Source of the DNA: Pseudomonas kuykendallii
GTDB taxonomy: Bacteria; Pseudomonadota; Gammaproteobacteria; Pseudomonadales; Pseudomonadaceae
Direction of reading: 5' to 3'
Assembly (NCBI RefSeq): GCF_900106975.1
Contig: NZ_FNNU01000009.1
Span: 86,980 to 150,979, forward strand
Length of the DNA: 64,000 nt
In this document: positions 47,841-56,701 of the stretch, in pieces
Layout of the letters: each line of letters starts with the position of its first letter
Numbering within the stretch: the stretch's first letter is position 1
Position numbers and translations under genes: made by a program
Notes under the pieces: generated by a model
The model's input: only the letters and a program-made list of their open reading frames with translations
Database searches by the model: none
Told to the model about the DNA's origin: nothing

Positions 47841-48716
47841 TCATTGAGCGACGACATGGGGCGTGCTCGCTGGCGCTTGCTGGAATCGCGCCCACAAGGG
47901 CGACAGGTCGTCCGGCAACGGGCGGTACATGCCCAGTTCGGACCAGTCGCCCGGCGCGTGGAAATCGCTGCCGACACTGGCCATCAGCCCGAACTCGCGG
48001 ACCAGGATCGCCAGCGAACCGACCTGTTCGGCCGGCTGCATGCCGTTGACCACTTCCAGGCCGTGCCCGCCGGCCTGGACGAAATCGATGATCAGCCGAC
48101 GCCGCTTGCTGCGCGTCAGGCTGTATTGCATCGGGTGCGCCAGGCTGATCCAGGCGCCGGCCGAGCGCAGCGTCGCCACCGTCTGCTCCAGGGTCGGCCA
48201 GTGCTGCTTGACGTCGCCGAGCTTGCCGGAGCCGAGCCACTTGCGGAAGGCCTCGGCATGGTCGCGAACGTACTTGCCGCGGGTGAGGAACTCGGCGAAG
48301 TGCGGCCGCGCCGGCGCGTTGCCGCTGTCACCCAGCTCCTGCTGGATCGCCCGCGCGCCCTCGAACGCGCCGGGCATGCCCTTGGCCTCGAGGCGCCGGC
48401 CGATTTCCTCGGCGCGCAGCCAGCGCCCGGCATGCAGCTCGGCGATGGCCTGCTGCAACTGCGGCGCGTCGGCGGCGAAGGCGTAGCCCAGCACATGGAT
48501 TGTCGCGCCGCCCCAGGTGCAGGACAGCTCGATGCCGTTGATCAGCCGGATGCCCAGCCCGGCCGCCGCCAGGCGCGCCTCCGGCAGCCCATCGAGGGTG
48601 TCGTGGTCGGTCAGCGCGAGCATGCCGATACCGCGCGCGTGGGCGCGCTCGACCACCACGGAGGGCGCCAGGACGCCATCCGATGCGGTGCTGTGGCAGT
48701 GCAGGTCGACCTTCAT
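47841..48716 (-). CDS. PHP-domain phosphoesterase (YciV/RNase AM type)
   Basis: Metal-dependent PHP phosphoesterase of 291 residues. Members related to E. coli YciV act on 3',5'-nucleoside bisphosphates and 5' ends of short RNAs and rRNA precursors. Metal ligands appear in VDLHCHSTASDG, ALTDHDTLDG, GIELSCTW, HPMQYS near residue 195 and the C-terminal GSDFHAPGDW. The ATG at 48716 gives the canonical N-terminus; its ribosome site is weak. It is divergent from septation protein A and heads the yciO-scpA-scpB run. Confidence 0.92.
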   Translation of the reverse strand: MKVDLHCHSTASDGVLAPSVVVERAHARGIGMLALTDHDTLDGLPEARLAAAGLGIRLINGIELSCTWGGATIHVLGYAFAADAPQLQQAIAELHAGRWLRAEEIGRRLEAKGMPGAFEGARAIQQELGDSGNAPARPHFAEFLTRGKYVRDHAEAFRKWLGSGKLGDVKQHWPTLEQTVATLRSAGAWISLAHPMQYSLTRSKRRRLIIDFVQAGGHGLEVVNGMQPAEQVGSLAILVREFGLMASVGSDFHAPGDWSELGMYRPLPDDLSPLWARFQQAPASTPHVVAQ

Positions 48717-48794
48717 ATTTAAGGCTCTGGGCGAAGTTTCGCCGTCATTGATGTTTGCTATTATGCCGCCACATCCCGCTCTCTGGCTGCGCCC

Positions 48795-49385
48795 GTGAAA
48801 CAATTCATCGACTTCATCCCGCTGCTGCTGTTCTTCATCGTCTACAAAATGGAACCCCGCGTAGTCGAACTGGCCGGACACAGCCTCAGCGTCGGCGGCA
48901 TCTTCAGCGCCACTGCGGTGCTGATCGTCGCCTCGGTGGCGGTCTACGGGACGCTCTTCGCGCTGCAGCGCAAGCTGGAAAAGGGCCAGTGGCTGACGCT
49001 GATCGCCTGCCTGGTGTTCGGCAGCCTGACCCTGGCCTTCCACAGCGAAACCTTCCTCAAGTGGAAAGCCCCGGTGGTCAACTGGCTGTTCGCCGTGGCC
49101 TTCGCCGGCAGCCACTTCATCGGTGACAAACCGCTGATCCAGCGCGTCATGGGGCATGCGATGGAGCTGCCGCAGGCGATCTGGAACCGCCTGAACGTCG
49201 CCTGGGTGGCGTTCTTCCTGTTCTGCGGCTGCGCCAACCTGTTCGTCGCCTTCACCTTCCAGAGCATCTGGGTCGACTTCAAGGTGTTCGGCAGCCTCGC
49301 CATGACGGTACTTTTCCTGATCGGCCAGGGTCTCTATCTGGCACGCCATCTGCACGACACCTCTCCTGAAAAAACCAAGGACTGA
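48795..49385 (+). CDS. yciB: Septation protein A / inner membrane protein YciB (IspZ family)
   Basis: Multi-pass inner-membrane protein of 196 residues, with five or more hydrophobic segments and family motifs [28 protein letters not shown] and the [11 protein letters not shown] loop. Homologues affect septation and envelope synthesis by interacting with elongation and division proteins. The next gene begins one base after its stop, and the YciV-YciB-YciI neighbourhood is conserved in pseudomonads. Confidence 0.94.
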   Translation: MKQFIDFIPLLLFFIVYKMEPRVVELAGHSLSVGGIFSATAVLIVASVAVYGTLFALQRKLEKGQWLTLIACLVFGSLTLAFHSETFLKWKAPVVNWLFAVAFAGSHFIGDKPLIQRVMGHAMELPQAIWNRLNVAWVAFFLFCGCANLFVAFTFQSIWVDFKVFGSLAMTVLFLIGQGLYLARHLHDTSPEKTKD

Positions 49386-49386
49386 C

Positions 49387-49686
49387 ATGCTCTACGCCAT
49401 CATCGCCACAGACGTCGCCGACTCCCTGGAAAAACGCCTGGCCGCCCGCCCGGAGCACATCGCCCGCCTGGAACAGCTGAAGACCGAGGGTCGCCTGGTC
49501 CTAGCCGGCCCGCACCCGGCCGTCGACAGCAACGATCCGGGCCCGGCCGGTTTCAGCGGCAGCCTGATCGTCGCCGAGTTCGACTCCCTCGAAGCCGCGC
49601 TGAGCTGGGCCGAGGCCGATCCGTACCGCGCCGCTGGCGTCTACGGCGGGGTGATCGTCAAGCCGTTCAAACGCGTCCTGCCCTGA
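49387..49686 (+). CDS. yciI: YciI-like protein
   Basis: A 99-residue ferredoxin-like alpha+beta protein of the YCII family ([42 protein letters not shown]; the conserved His and Asp form the putative active site). Its enzymatic role is unknown, although YciI proteins resemble muconolactone isomerase. It is separated from yciB by one base. Confidence 0.92.
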   Translation: MLYAIIATDVADSLEKRLAARPEHIARLEQLKTEGRLVLAGPHPAVDSNDPGPAGFSGSLIVAEFDSLEAALSWAEADPYRAAGVYGGVIVKPFKRVLP

Positions 49687-49724
49687 TCCGCCCCGTCGCA
49701 CGCCTGCCTGGAAAAGGAAATCCG

Positions 49725-50102
49725 ATGCGCCCACTCACCTACCTGTTCTTCGCCGCGGCGCTCGTCGCCCTTCCGGTGCACGCCCAGCAGAACGACGAAG
49801 CGGCGGCGCGGCTCGATGAGCTGGAACAACGTCTGGCGGTGAGCGAGGCACAGCGCAGTGAGCTGACCGAGCAATTGCAGCGGGCCACGCAACCCGAAGC
49901 CGGGCGCCAGCTGCAACGACTGCGCGAGGAAAACCGCCGCCTGCTGCAGGATCTGGAACAGGCCCGCAGCGCCAAGCCCCAGCCGCTGCTCAGCGAGCAG
50001 CAGCTGTGGTTCGTCATCGGTGGCGGGGTTGCCCTGATCGCGTTCTTCTTCGGCTCGCTGCTGCGCGGCAACCGCAGCGCGCGTCGGCAATGGACCAACT
50101 GA
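49725..50102 (+). CDS. Periplasmic coiled-coil protein with C-terminal membrane anchor
   Basis: 125 residues: a signal peptide (LTYLFFAAALVALPVHA, cleavage before QQNDE), a predicted coiled coil at about 25-85 (ARLDELEQRLAVSEAQRSEL, ending QRLREENRRLLQDLEQA), a membrane segment at about 93-113 (WFVIGGGVALIAFFFGSLL) and a basic cytoplasmic tail. This matches the C-terminal half of SH3-plus-anchor envelope proteins, but the SH3 part is absent. Function unknown. It lies just before the response regulator gene (6-base gap) and may share its transcript. Confidence 0.8.
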   Translation: MRPLTYLFFAAALVALPVHAQQNDEAAARLDELEQRLAVSEAQRSELTEQLQRATQPEAGRQLQRLREENRRLLQDLEQARSAKPQPLLSEQQLWFVIGGGVALIAFFFGSLLRGNRSARRQWTN

Positions 50103-50108
50103 AGCGCC

Positions 50109-50786
50109 ATGAGTGAACTGCTGCTGATCGACGACGACGAGGAACTCTGCGAGTTGCTGGTCAGTTGGCTGAGCCAGGAAGGTTTCCAGGTACGCGCCTG
50201 CCACGACGGCAACAGCGCCCGCGCGGCGCTCGCCCAGCACGCGCCCTCGGCGGTGGTGCTGGACGTCATGCTGCCCGACGGCAGTGGCCTGGAACTGCTG
50301 CGCCAGTTGCGTGGCAACCACCCGGACCTGCCGGTACTGATGCTCTCCGCCCGCGGCGAACCGCTGGACCGCATCCTCGGCCTGGAACTGGGCGCCGACG
50401 ACTACCTGGCCAAGCCTTGCGACCCACGCGAACTCACCGCACGCCTGCGCGCCGTGCTGCGCCGCAGCCAGCCGGTCAGCAGCGGCAGCCACCTGCAACT
50501 GGACGACCTGAGCTTCAGTCCGGCGCGCGGCGTGGTCAGCATCGGCGACCACGAGATCAGCCTGACCGTCTCCGAAAGCCGCCTGCTCGAAGCGCTGCTG
50601 CGCCAGCCGGGTGAACCGCTGGACAAGCAGGAACTGGCGCAACTGGCCCTCGGCCGCAAGCTGACCCTCTACGACCGCAGCCTCGACATGCACGTCAGCA
50701 ACCTGCGCAAGAAGATCGGCCCGCACCCCGACGGACGTCCGCGCATTCTCGCGCTGCGCAGCCGCGGCTATTACTACAGCGCCTGA
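50109..50786 (+). CDS. OmpR/CpxR-family response regulator
   Basis: Two-component regulator of 225 residues. The receiver domain has acidic residues D8-D10, phosphorylation site D52 (VVLDVMLPDGSG) and K102 (ADDYLAKPCDP). The C-terminal winged helix ends MHVSNLRKKIGPHPDGRPRI...SRGYYYSA. It is separated from its likely kinase by a Spy/CpxP gene, the arrangement of the P. aeruginosa CpxR-CpxS system (PA3204-PA3206), so envelope stress is the likely signal. A CpxR-like box directly follows the gene. Confidence 0.92.
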   Translation: MSELLLIDDDEELCELLVSWLSQEGFQVRACHDGNSARAALAQHAPSAVVLDVMLPDGSGLELLRQLRGNHPDLPVLMLSARGEPLDRILGLELGADDYLAKPCDPRELTARLRAVLRRSQPVSSGSHLQLDDLSFSPARGVVSIGDHEISLTVSESRLLEALLRQPGEPLDKQELAQLALGRKLTLYDRSLDMHVSNLRKKIGPHPDGRPRILALRSRGYYYSA

Positions 50787-50808
50787 CGCCGCCCCTCCAT
50801 ACGCAGCG

Positions 50809-50824
50809 TTTACCAAGCCTTTAC
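50809..50824 (-). promoter_or_regulatory. CpxR-like box upstream of the Spy/CpxP gene
   Basis: TTTAC-CAAGCC-TTTAC on the plus strand is GTAAA-N6-GTAAA in reverse, a direct repeat with 11-base period. It matches the CpxR consensus GTAAA-N5/6-GTAAA. It lies between the response regulator and the spy-like gene, about 80 bases before the latter, the expected place for autoregulation. Confidence 0.6.
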
Positions 50825-50904
50825 CCTGGCCTGACCGCCCTTGACCTTGCCGTCCGTAGACTGGGCACATCGGCAATCGGCCGGTTCAGACAAGGAGAAA
50901 ACAC

Positions 50905-51366
50905 ATGCGCAAGACACTCATCGCTCTCACGCTCGCCGCCGCCCTGCCCGCCACCGCGGTGTTCGCCGCGCCGGAAAAAGGCGGCCCCGACGTACCGCCG
51001 CACATGCAGGGCGAACACGGTTGCGGTCCGAAGGACGGACCGCGTGGCGAACACGGGCCGTTCGGCGACCTGGACTTGACCAGGGAACAGCGCCAGCAGG
51101 TCGGCAGGCTGATGGGTGATCAGATGGAGAACCGTCGCGAACTCACCCGCAAGTACCTCGACAAGCTTCCGGCCGCCGACAAGAAGGCCATGGAAGACGA
51201 ACTCGAGGCCGCCCGTGCGAAGAACGACAGCGCCATCCGCGCCCTGCTGACTCCGGAGCAGCAGAAGCGCTTCGACGAGAAGCAGAAAGAGATGGAAGAA
51301 CGCCGCGCCGAACACGCCGAGTTCGAAGCCTGGAAAGCCGAGAAGGCGGCGAAGGCCAAGAACTGA
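50905..51366 (+). CDS. Spy/CpxP-family periplasmic protein
   Basis: 153 residues: signal peptide (KTLIALTLAAALPATAVFA), a Gly/Pro/His-rich segment (PPHMQGEHGCGPKDGPRGEH), then a long helical region carrying both LTXXQ motifs of the family (LTREQ near residue 57, LTPEQ near 113) and a Lys/Glu/Ala-rich tail. Family members are periplasmic chaperones or feedback inhibitors of the Cpx kinase. AAGGAGAAAACAC before the ATG gives a strong ribosome site. It lies between regulator and kinase genes and behind a CpxR-like box, so it is a likely Cpx target and sensor accessory. Confidence 0.92.
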   Translation: MRKTLIALTLAAALPATAVFAAPEKGGPDVPPHMQGEHGCGPKDGPRGEHGPFGDLDLTREQRQQVGRLMGDQMENRRELTRKYLDKLPAADKKAMEDELEAARAKNDSAIRALLTPEQQKRFDEKQKEMEERRAEHAEFEAWKAEKAAKAKN

Positions 51367-51385
51367 GCAAAACCGCGTAGCACGC

Positions 51386-51416
51386 GCCCGTCAGGCTGGA
51401 CCTGGCGGGCTTTTTT
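51386..51416 (+). terminator. Terminator between the Spy-like gene and the kinase gene
   Basis: GCCCGTCAGG-CTGGA-CCTGGCGGGC (one G-T wobble) followed by TTTTTT. It ends 24 bases before the kinase start, so it probably makes the periplasmic protein more abundant than the kinase by partial termination. Confidence 0.88.
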
Positions 51417-51440
51417 GCCATTGATGATCAAGGAATTGCC

Positions 51441-52781
51441 GTGCGTTCACTGTTCTGGCGCATCCTCGCCAGCTTCTGGCTGGCCATTGCCCTGGTGGCA
51501 GGCCTTTCCCTGTTGCTGGGCCATGCACTGAACCAGGACTCCTGGATTCTCAACCGGCATCCGGGGGTCAAGGATCTCGCCGAACGCTGGACGCAGGTCT
51601 ACGAAACGGACGGGGAAGAAGCCGCGCAGAGCTTTCTGGAGCGCCATCGCCAGCGCTATCACATCGATGTGCAGGTGCTCGGCGACAACGGCCTGGCCGT
51701 CATCAAGGGCACCTTCCCGCCGCGGGCCGCGGCCTTCGAGGCCCGCCAGCACGGCGCCGGCGACCCGCGCGGCGATGATCGCGGCTTGCCCTGGCGGCGT
51801 CTGACCACCGACTACACCAGCCCGACCAGCGACGAAACCTACCTGTTCATCTATCGCATCCCGCGCCCGGAACTGGACGCCTGGCACCGCGACAGCCTGC
51901 TCTGGCCGCTCAGCGCGCTGGGCATCGCGCTGGTGGTGCTGACCCTGTTCAGCCTGCTGCTGACCCTCTCTATCACCCGTCCGCTGACGCGCCTGCGCGG
52001 CGCCGTGCACGACCTCGGGCAGACCGCCTACCAGCAGAACAGCCTTGCGCAACTGGCCGCGCGGCGCGACGAGCTCGGCGTGCTGGCCAGCGACTTCAAC
52101 CGCATGGGTTCGCGCCTGCAGGGCATGATCGGCAGCCAGCGGCAGTTGCTGCGCGACGTCTCCCACGAGCTGCGCTCGCCGCTGGCGCGCCTGCGCATCG
52201 CCCTGGCGCTGGCCGAACGGGCGACGCCGGAGGAGCGCGAGGCGCTATGGCCGCGGCTGGCCAAGGACTGCGACCGCCTCGAAGCGCTGATCGCCGAGAT
52301 CCTCGCGCTGGCGCGGCTGGATGCCGATCCGGGCCCGGTGCAGCAAGTCGACCTCGCCGCCCTCCTCGAGGGCATCCGCGAGAACGCCAGCGTCGGCAAC
52401 CCCGAGCAGCGCATCGAGATCGACATCGAGCCGGGCATCGCCCTGTTCGGCTGGCCGGACATGATCGACCGCGCGCTGGACAACCTGCTGCGCAACGCGC
52501 TGCGCTTCAACCCGGCCGATCAGCCGATCGAGATTCGCGCGGCGCGCCAGGGCGAGACGCTGCTGATCAGCGTGCGCGATCACGGTCCCGGCGTGGAGGC
52601 ACAACATCTGAACCAGTTGGGCGAGCCATTCTTCCGCGCGCCGGGCCAGGCGGCGGCAGGACATGGCCTCGGCCTCGCCATCGCGCGGCGCGCCGCCGAG
52701 CGCCACGGCGGCACCCTGCAGTTGGCCAACCATCCGCAGGGTGGCTTCGTCGCCAGCCTGGAGTTGCCGCTCAAGGGTTGA
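51441..52781 (+). CDS. Sensor histidine kinase, CpxA-like
   Basis: 446-residue membrane kinase. First membrane segment about 8-28, a periplasmic domain of about 125 residues, second segment about 153-175, a HAMP domain (SITRPLTRLRGAVHDLG), the DHp phospho-acceptor H242 in RDVSHELRSPLARLR, and a HATPase domain with LDNLLRNALRF (N box), DHGPGV (G1) and GHGLGLAI (G2). It starts at GTG (MRSLFWRIL) after AAGGAATTGCC. It is the likely partner of the upstream CpxR-like regulator and is convergent with a nitroreductase gene, with seven bases between stops. Confidence 0.93.
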   Translation: MRSLFWRILASFWLAIALVAGLSLLLGHALNQDSWILNRHPGVKDLAERWTQVYETDGEEAAQSFLERHRQRYHIDVQVLGDNGLAVIKGTFPPRAAAFEARQHGAGDPRGDDRGLPWRRLTTDYTSPTSDETYLFIYRIPRPELDAWHRDSLLWPLSALGIALVVLTLFSLLLTLSITRPLTRLRGAVHDLGQTAYQQNSLAQLAARRDELGVLASDFNRMGSRLQGMIGSQRQLLRDVSHELRSPLARLRIALALAERATPEEREALWPRLAKDCDRLEALIAEILALARLDADPGPVQQVDLAALLEGIRENASVGNPEQRIEIDIEPGIALFGWPDMIDRALDNLLRNALRFNPADQPIEIRAARQGETLLISVRDHGPGVEAQHLNQLGEPFFRAPGQAAAGHGLGLAIARRAAERHGGTLQLANHPQGGFVASLELPLKG

Positions 52782-52788
52782 GCGGGGA

Positions 52789-53361
52789 CTAGCCCCGCCA
52801 GGCGGTCACGAAGTCCGCGGGATCGAGCGCTGGCGGTGTGCGCAGCTCTCCGCTGGGCGTGCCCATATAGAGGAAACCGACGATTTCCTCGTTTTCCGCC
52901 AGGCCCAGGCCGGCCTCGACGCGGGCATCGTAGGACAGCTCGCCGCTGCGCCAGACCGCGCCGACGCCCTGCGCGTGGGCGGCCAGCAGCATGCCGTGCG
53001 CCGCACAGCCGGCCGCTAGCCTCTGCTCCTGCGCCGGGACCTTCGGATGCGCCTGCACGCAGGCGATCACCACCACCAGCAGCGGCGCGCGCAACGGCAT
53101 CGCGCGGGCCTTGGCCAGCGCCTTTTCCAGCACCGCCGGCTCGGCGTCTGCCTGTTTCTCGGCGACCGCGCGGGCGAACAGTTCGCCAAGCGCCTCGCGC
53201 GCTTCGCCTTCCACGCTGAGGAAACGCCACGGGCGCAGCTGGCCGTGATCCGGCGCGCGCAGGGCCGCACGGAAAATCGCCTCGCGCTGCGCCGCGTCCG
53301 GCGCGGGTTCTTCCAGCCGGGTCACCGAAACACGCTTGAGCAGAGCGTCCAGAGCCTCCAT
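52789..53361 (-). CDS. YdjA-type nitroreductase
   Basis: FMN-dependent small nitroreductase of 190 residues. Family features are RVSVTRLEEPAP at the start, APDHGQLRPWRFL (FMN binding), AHGMLLAAHAQGVGAVWRSG and the C-terminal GFLYMGTPSGE. Physiological substrate unknown; homologues reduce nitro compounds or act as small redox enzymes. AGGAGG before the ATG is a strong ribosome site. Confidence 0.92.
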   Translation of the reverse strand: MEALDALLKRVSVTRLEEPAPDAAQREAIFRAALRAPDHGQLRPWRFLSVEGEAREALGELFARAVAEKQADAEPAVLEKALAKARAMPLRAPLLVVVIACVQAHPKVPAQEQRLAAGCAAHGMLLAAHAQGVGAVWRSGELSYDARVEAGLGLAENEEIVGFLYMGTPSGELRTPPALDPADFVTAWRG

Positions 53362-53489
53362 CGGGCCACCTCCTGAATACTGAAATGAGCGGCCATTCTA
53401 GAGGGCAGCGGCCGGCCGCGGGGAAATGCCTCGCCAGGGCGCGCCCCGAACCGCCCCACAATCGCCCCGCCGGCGCCTCCTGACGGCGG

Positions 53490-53517
53490 TTTACAGCGCC
53501 GGGGGCGCGGGTAGAAT
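53490..53517 (+). promoter_or_regulatory. Candidate sigma-70 promoter of trkH
   Basis: TTTACA (53490-53495), a 16-base GC spacer and TAGAAT (53512-53517), 34 bases before the trkH ATG. Both hexamers differ from consensus by one base each. Confidence 0.5.
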
Positions 53518-53551
53518 GGCGCCCCTTGCCTCCCAGATCCGAGTTGTTTCC

Positions 53552-55006
53552 ATGGCCCTGCCGACCTTGCGCATGATCGGTTTCATTCTCGGCATCTTTC
53601 TCATCACCCTGGCGATCGGCATGGTCGTACCGATGCTCACGCTGCTGGTCTACGACCGTAGCGATGACCTGCATTCGTTCCTCTGGGCCAGCCTGATCAC
53701 CTTCGCCACCGGCCTGATGCTGGTGTTGCCGGGGCGTCCGGACAACGTCCAGCTGCGCCCGCGCGACATGTATTTCCTGACCACCTGCAGTTGGCTGACG
53801 GTGTGCTGCTTCGCCGCCCTGCCGCTGTTCTTCATCCAGCACATCAGCTACACCGACGCCTTCTTCGAGAGCATGTCCGGCGTCACCGCCACCGGCTCCA
53901 CGGTGCTCAGCGGGCTGGACAGCATGTCGCCGGGCATCCTGATCTGGCGTTCGCTGCTGCACTGGCTGGGCGGCATCGGCTTCATCGGCATGGCGGTGGC
54001 GATCCTGCCGCTGCTGCGCGTCGGCGGCATGCGGCTGTTCCAGACCGAGTCCTCGGACTGGTCGGAGAAGGTCATGCCGCGCTCGCACATGGTCGCCAAG
54101 TACATCCTGGTGATCTACCTGGGCTTCACCCTGGTCGGCAGCCTGGCGTTCTGGCTGGCCGGAATGAGCCTGTTCGATGCGGTGAACCACGCCATGTCGG
54201 CGATCTCCACCGGCGGTTTCTCGACCTCCGACCTGTCCCTGGCGAAATGGCAGCAACCGGCCGTGCACTGGGTGGCGGTGGTGCTGATGATCCTTGGCAG
54301 CCTGCCCTTCACGCTCTACGTGTCGACCCTGCGCGGCAACCGCCGGGCATTGTGGAAAGACCATCAGGTGCGCGGGCTGATCGGCCTGCTGGTGTTCACC
54401 TGGATCGGCTTCAGCCTCTGGTACCAGATGCGCTCCGGGCTGGGCTGGATGGACACCTTCCGCATCGTCGCGCTGAACGTCACCTCGGTGGTCACCACCA
54501 CCGGCTTCGCCCTCGGCGACTACACGCTGTGGGGCAGCTTCTCGATCATGCTGTTCTTCTACCTCGGCTTCATCGGCGGCTGCTCCGGCTCCACCGCCGG
54601 CGGGCTGAAGATCTTCCGCTTCCAGGTCGCCTGGGTGCTGCTGCGCGCCAACCTGCAGCAACTGGTGCACCCGCGCGCGGTGATCCGCCAGCAGTACAAC
54701 GGGCACAACCTGGACGACGAGATCGTCCGCTCGATCATCACCTTCTCGTTCTTCTTCACCATCACCATCGCGGTGATCGCCCTCGGCCTGACCCTCACCG
54801 GGCTGGACTGGATCACCGCGCTCACCGGCGCCGCCAGCACCGTCTGCGGCGTGGGGCCGGGAATGGGCCACATCATCGGCCCGGCCGGCAACTTCTCCAG
54901 CCTGCCGGACGCGGCGAAATGGATGCTCTCCTTCGGCATGCTGCTCGGCCGCCTGGAGATCATCACCGTGCTGGTGCTGCTGACCCCGGCGTTCTGGCGG
55001 CACTGA
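53552..55006 (+). CDS. trkH: Trk potassium uptake channel subunit TrkH
   Basis: Integral membrane subunit of the Trk K+ system, which pairs with cytoplasmic TrkA. The 484-residue protein has four pore-loop repeats with filter glycines: SGVTATGSTV, SAISTGGFST, SVVTTTGFALG and STVCGVGPGMG, between about ten membrane helices. The start at 53552 (MALPTLRMIGFILGIF) gives the standard length. It is convergent with the AraC-type gene, with 15 bases between stops. Confidence 0.95.
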   Translation: MALPTLRMIGFILGIFLITLAIGMVVPMLTLLVYDRSDDLHSFLWASLITFATGLMLVLPGRPDNVQLRPRDMYFLTTCSWLTVCCFAALPLFFIQHISYTDAFFESMSGVTATGSTVLSGLDSMSPGILIWRSLLHWLGGIGFIGMAVAILPLLRVGGMRLFQTESSDWSEKVMPRSHMVAKYILVIYLGFTLVGSLAFWLAGMSLFDAVNHAMSAISTGGFSTSDLSLAKWQQPAVHWVAVVLMILGSLPFTLYVSTLRGNRRALWKDHQVRGLIGLLVFTWIGFSLWYQMRSGLGWMDTFRIVALNVTSVVTTTGFALGDYTLWGSFSIMLFFYLGFIGGCSGSTAGGLKIFRFQVAWVLLRANLQQLVHPRAVIRQQYNGHNLDDEIVRSIITFSFFFTITIAVIALGLTLTGLDWITALTGAASTVCGVGPGMGHIIGPAGNFSSLPDAAKWMLSFGMLLGRLEIITVLVLLTPAFWRH

Positions 55007-55021
55007 CCGCGCCCGGCCCGA

Positions 55022-56035
55022 TCAACGGCTGTCCAGCGCGGCGCGGTACTCGCCCGGCGTGCTGCCGAACCAGCGGCGGAAGGCGCGGAAGAAGTTGCTC
55101 GGGTCGGCGAAGCCCAGCAGGTAGGCGATTTCCAGCAGGGTCAGATTGGGTTGCGCCAGGTACTGCTCAGCGAGTTCTCGACGGGTGTCGTCGAGCAGTT
55201 GCTGGAAGCTGGTGCGTTCGTCCTGCAGGCGCCGCTGCAGGGTGCGCTCGGACAGGTGCAGCGCCTGCGCCACCGTATCGCGACGCGGCTCGCCCTGCGG
55301 CAGCAGGCGGCAGAGCACCTGGCGGGCCTGGTGGGCGACCCGGCTGCCGGAGAAACGTGCCAGGTACTCGCCGGCGAAGCGGTCGTGCAACTGCGCCAGC
55401 GACTCGTTGGCCGACGGCAGCGGCGCTTCGAGATCGGCGAGTTCGAACAGCAGCCCGTAGTGTTCGGCGTCGAACTGCAGCGGCGCCTGGAACACCTGGC
55501 GGTAAGGCTCCGGATCGGCCGGCGGCGGGCCCTGCAGCCACACCTGCAGGGGTTTGAGCGGCGTTCCGCTGATCCAGCGGCAGAAGGCCAGGGTGCACGC
55601 CAGGGAGGCTTCGGCGCTCTGCCGGGCGGGCGGCAGACGGTCGCCATGGATCGCCAGCGTCAGCGCGCCGCCCTCGGGCAGCATGCGCAGGTTCAGGTCG
55701 GCGCCCTCGGCGATGATTCGCTGGTAACGCACCAGACGGGTCAGGCCCTCCCGCAGGGTGCGGCTGGACATCAGCGCGTAACCAACCACGTGCAGCGACG
55801 CGGGCCGCACCACGCGGGCCATGTTCAGGCCGATCGCCGGGTTGCCGGACAGCTCCACGGCGCGGTGCCAGAGCCGGGTCATGCCGTCCTGCGGGAAGCG
55901 CGCCTCGGCATCGCCCAGCGCGGCGTAGTCCATGCCCAGCTCGAGGAACAGCGCGCGACAGTCGACGCCGCCCATTTCCAGGCCCTGGACGATGCTCTGC
56001 GCCCAGCTCGATGAAGTTGTCCGTGGTTCGCTCAT
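55022..56035 (-). CDS. AraC-family transcriptional regulator (arabinose-binding-like N-domain)
   Basis: 337 residues: an N-terminal Arabinose_bd-type domain (about 20-200, with LWHRAVELSGNPAIGL and VVGYALMSS) and a C-terminal AraC double helix-turn-helix (about 240-330, LHLSERTLQRRLQDERTSFQQL...IAYLLGFADPSNFFRAFRRWFGSTPGEYR). This OruR/ArgR-like subgroup often senses small catabolic ligands. Its target is unknown; the neighbours give no pathway. It resembles the regulator near cyaB in P. aeruginosa. Confidence 0.9.
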   Translation of the reverse strand: MSEPRTTSSSWAQSIVQGLEMGGVDCRALFLELGMDYAALGDAEARFPQDGMTRLWHRAVELSGNPAIGLNMARVVRPASLHVVGYALMSSRTLREGLTRLVRYQRIIAEGADLNLRMLPEGGALTLAIHGDRLPPARQSAEASLACTLAFCRWISGTPLKPLQVWLQGPPPADPEPYRQVFQAPLQFDAEHYGLLFELADLEAPLPSANESLAQLHDRFAGEYLARFSGSRVAHQARQVLCRLLPQGEPRRDTVAQALHLSERTLQRRLQDERTSFQQLLDDTRRELAEQYLAQPNLTLLEIAYLLGFADPSNFFRAFRRWFGSTPGEYRAALDSR

Positions 56036-56164
56036 GGCGTCTTCTTGTTGTCGGATCAGGGCCTGCGGCGCCGTGTCGCAAGGATACTAGACTGGCCCCC
56101 ATTGTCACTGGCCTGCGCGGCCGTCCGATCTAGACTTTGGGAACACAATGACAGGAGGTGCGAG

Positions 56165-56482
56165 ATGAGTACGCAAACCGCCGAACGCTTCAGCCGCTTC
56201 GCCGATTTCTACCCCTATTACCTGGCGGAACACAGCAATCCGGTGTGCCGTCGGCTGCATTACGCCGGCAGCCTGCTGGTGCTCGGCATCCTGGCCTACG
56301 CACTGGCCAGCCAGCAGTGGATCTGGCTGCTGGCCCTGCCGGTGGCGGGCTACGGGTTCGCCTGGGTAGGCCATTTCATCTTCGAGAAGAACCGCCCGGC
56401 GACCTTCCAGTATCCGCTCTACAGCTTCATGGGCGACTGGGTGATGCTCAGGGACGCCTTCACCGGACGCATTCCCTTCTAA
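56165..56482 (+). CDS. DUF962/Mpo1-like membrane protein
   Basis: 105 residues with the family pattern FYPYYLAEHSNPVCRRLHYAG, two hydrophobic segments, and YGFAWVGHFIFEKNRPATFQ then GDWVM. The conserved histidines match the iron ligands of yeast Mpo1, a dioxygenase for alpha-oxidation of 2-hydroxy fatty acids. A similar lipid-oxidising role is inference. A perfect AGGAGGTG lies before the ATG at 56165, which rules out an upstream in-frame start. Confidence 0.9.
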   Translation: MSTQTAERFSRFADFYPYYLAEHSNPVCRRLHYAGSLLVLGILAYALASQQWIWLLALPVAGYGFAWVGHFIFEKNRPATFQYPLYSFMGDWVMLRDAFTGRIPF

Positions 56483-56491
56483 CGGTTTCCT

Positions 56492-56523
56492 GACGTTTTC
56501 CGCCGCAACGACGGCGGAACGTC
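56492..56523. terminator. Hairpin downstream of the DUF962 gene
   Basis: GACGTT-TT-CCGCCG / CGGCGGAACGTC form a 12-bp stem with a 2-base bulge and 6-base loop, ten bases after the stop codon. There is no U-run, so termination would need another factor. Confidence 0.35.
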
Positions 56524-56701
56524 GACGAGCCGTACATCCCGCCCGCTTTCTGCCTGAATCCCGCGTCATCCGGCGGCCGTGATTGGCTGCCGGACGGTGC
56601 TTCGCTATGATCCCGCCGTCGGGGCGCTGGTCGGCCTCATGGACTGAACAGACGTACGTGGCCACGGTGCCCATCGCCTCACCAGGGATCGTTCCAATCA
56701 G

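Noticed and set aside
52580..55003. 807-codon minus-strand frame spanning trkH, the nitroreductase and the kinase end
   Set aside because: The frame is antisense to trkH and out of frame with the real minus-strand nitroreductase gene; it is composition-driven.
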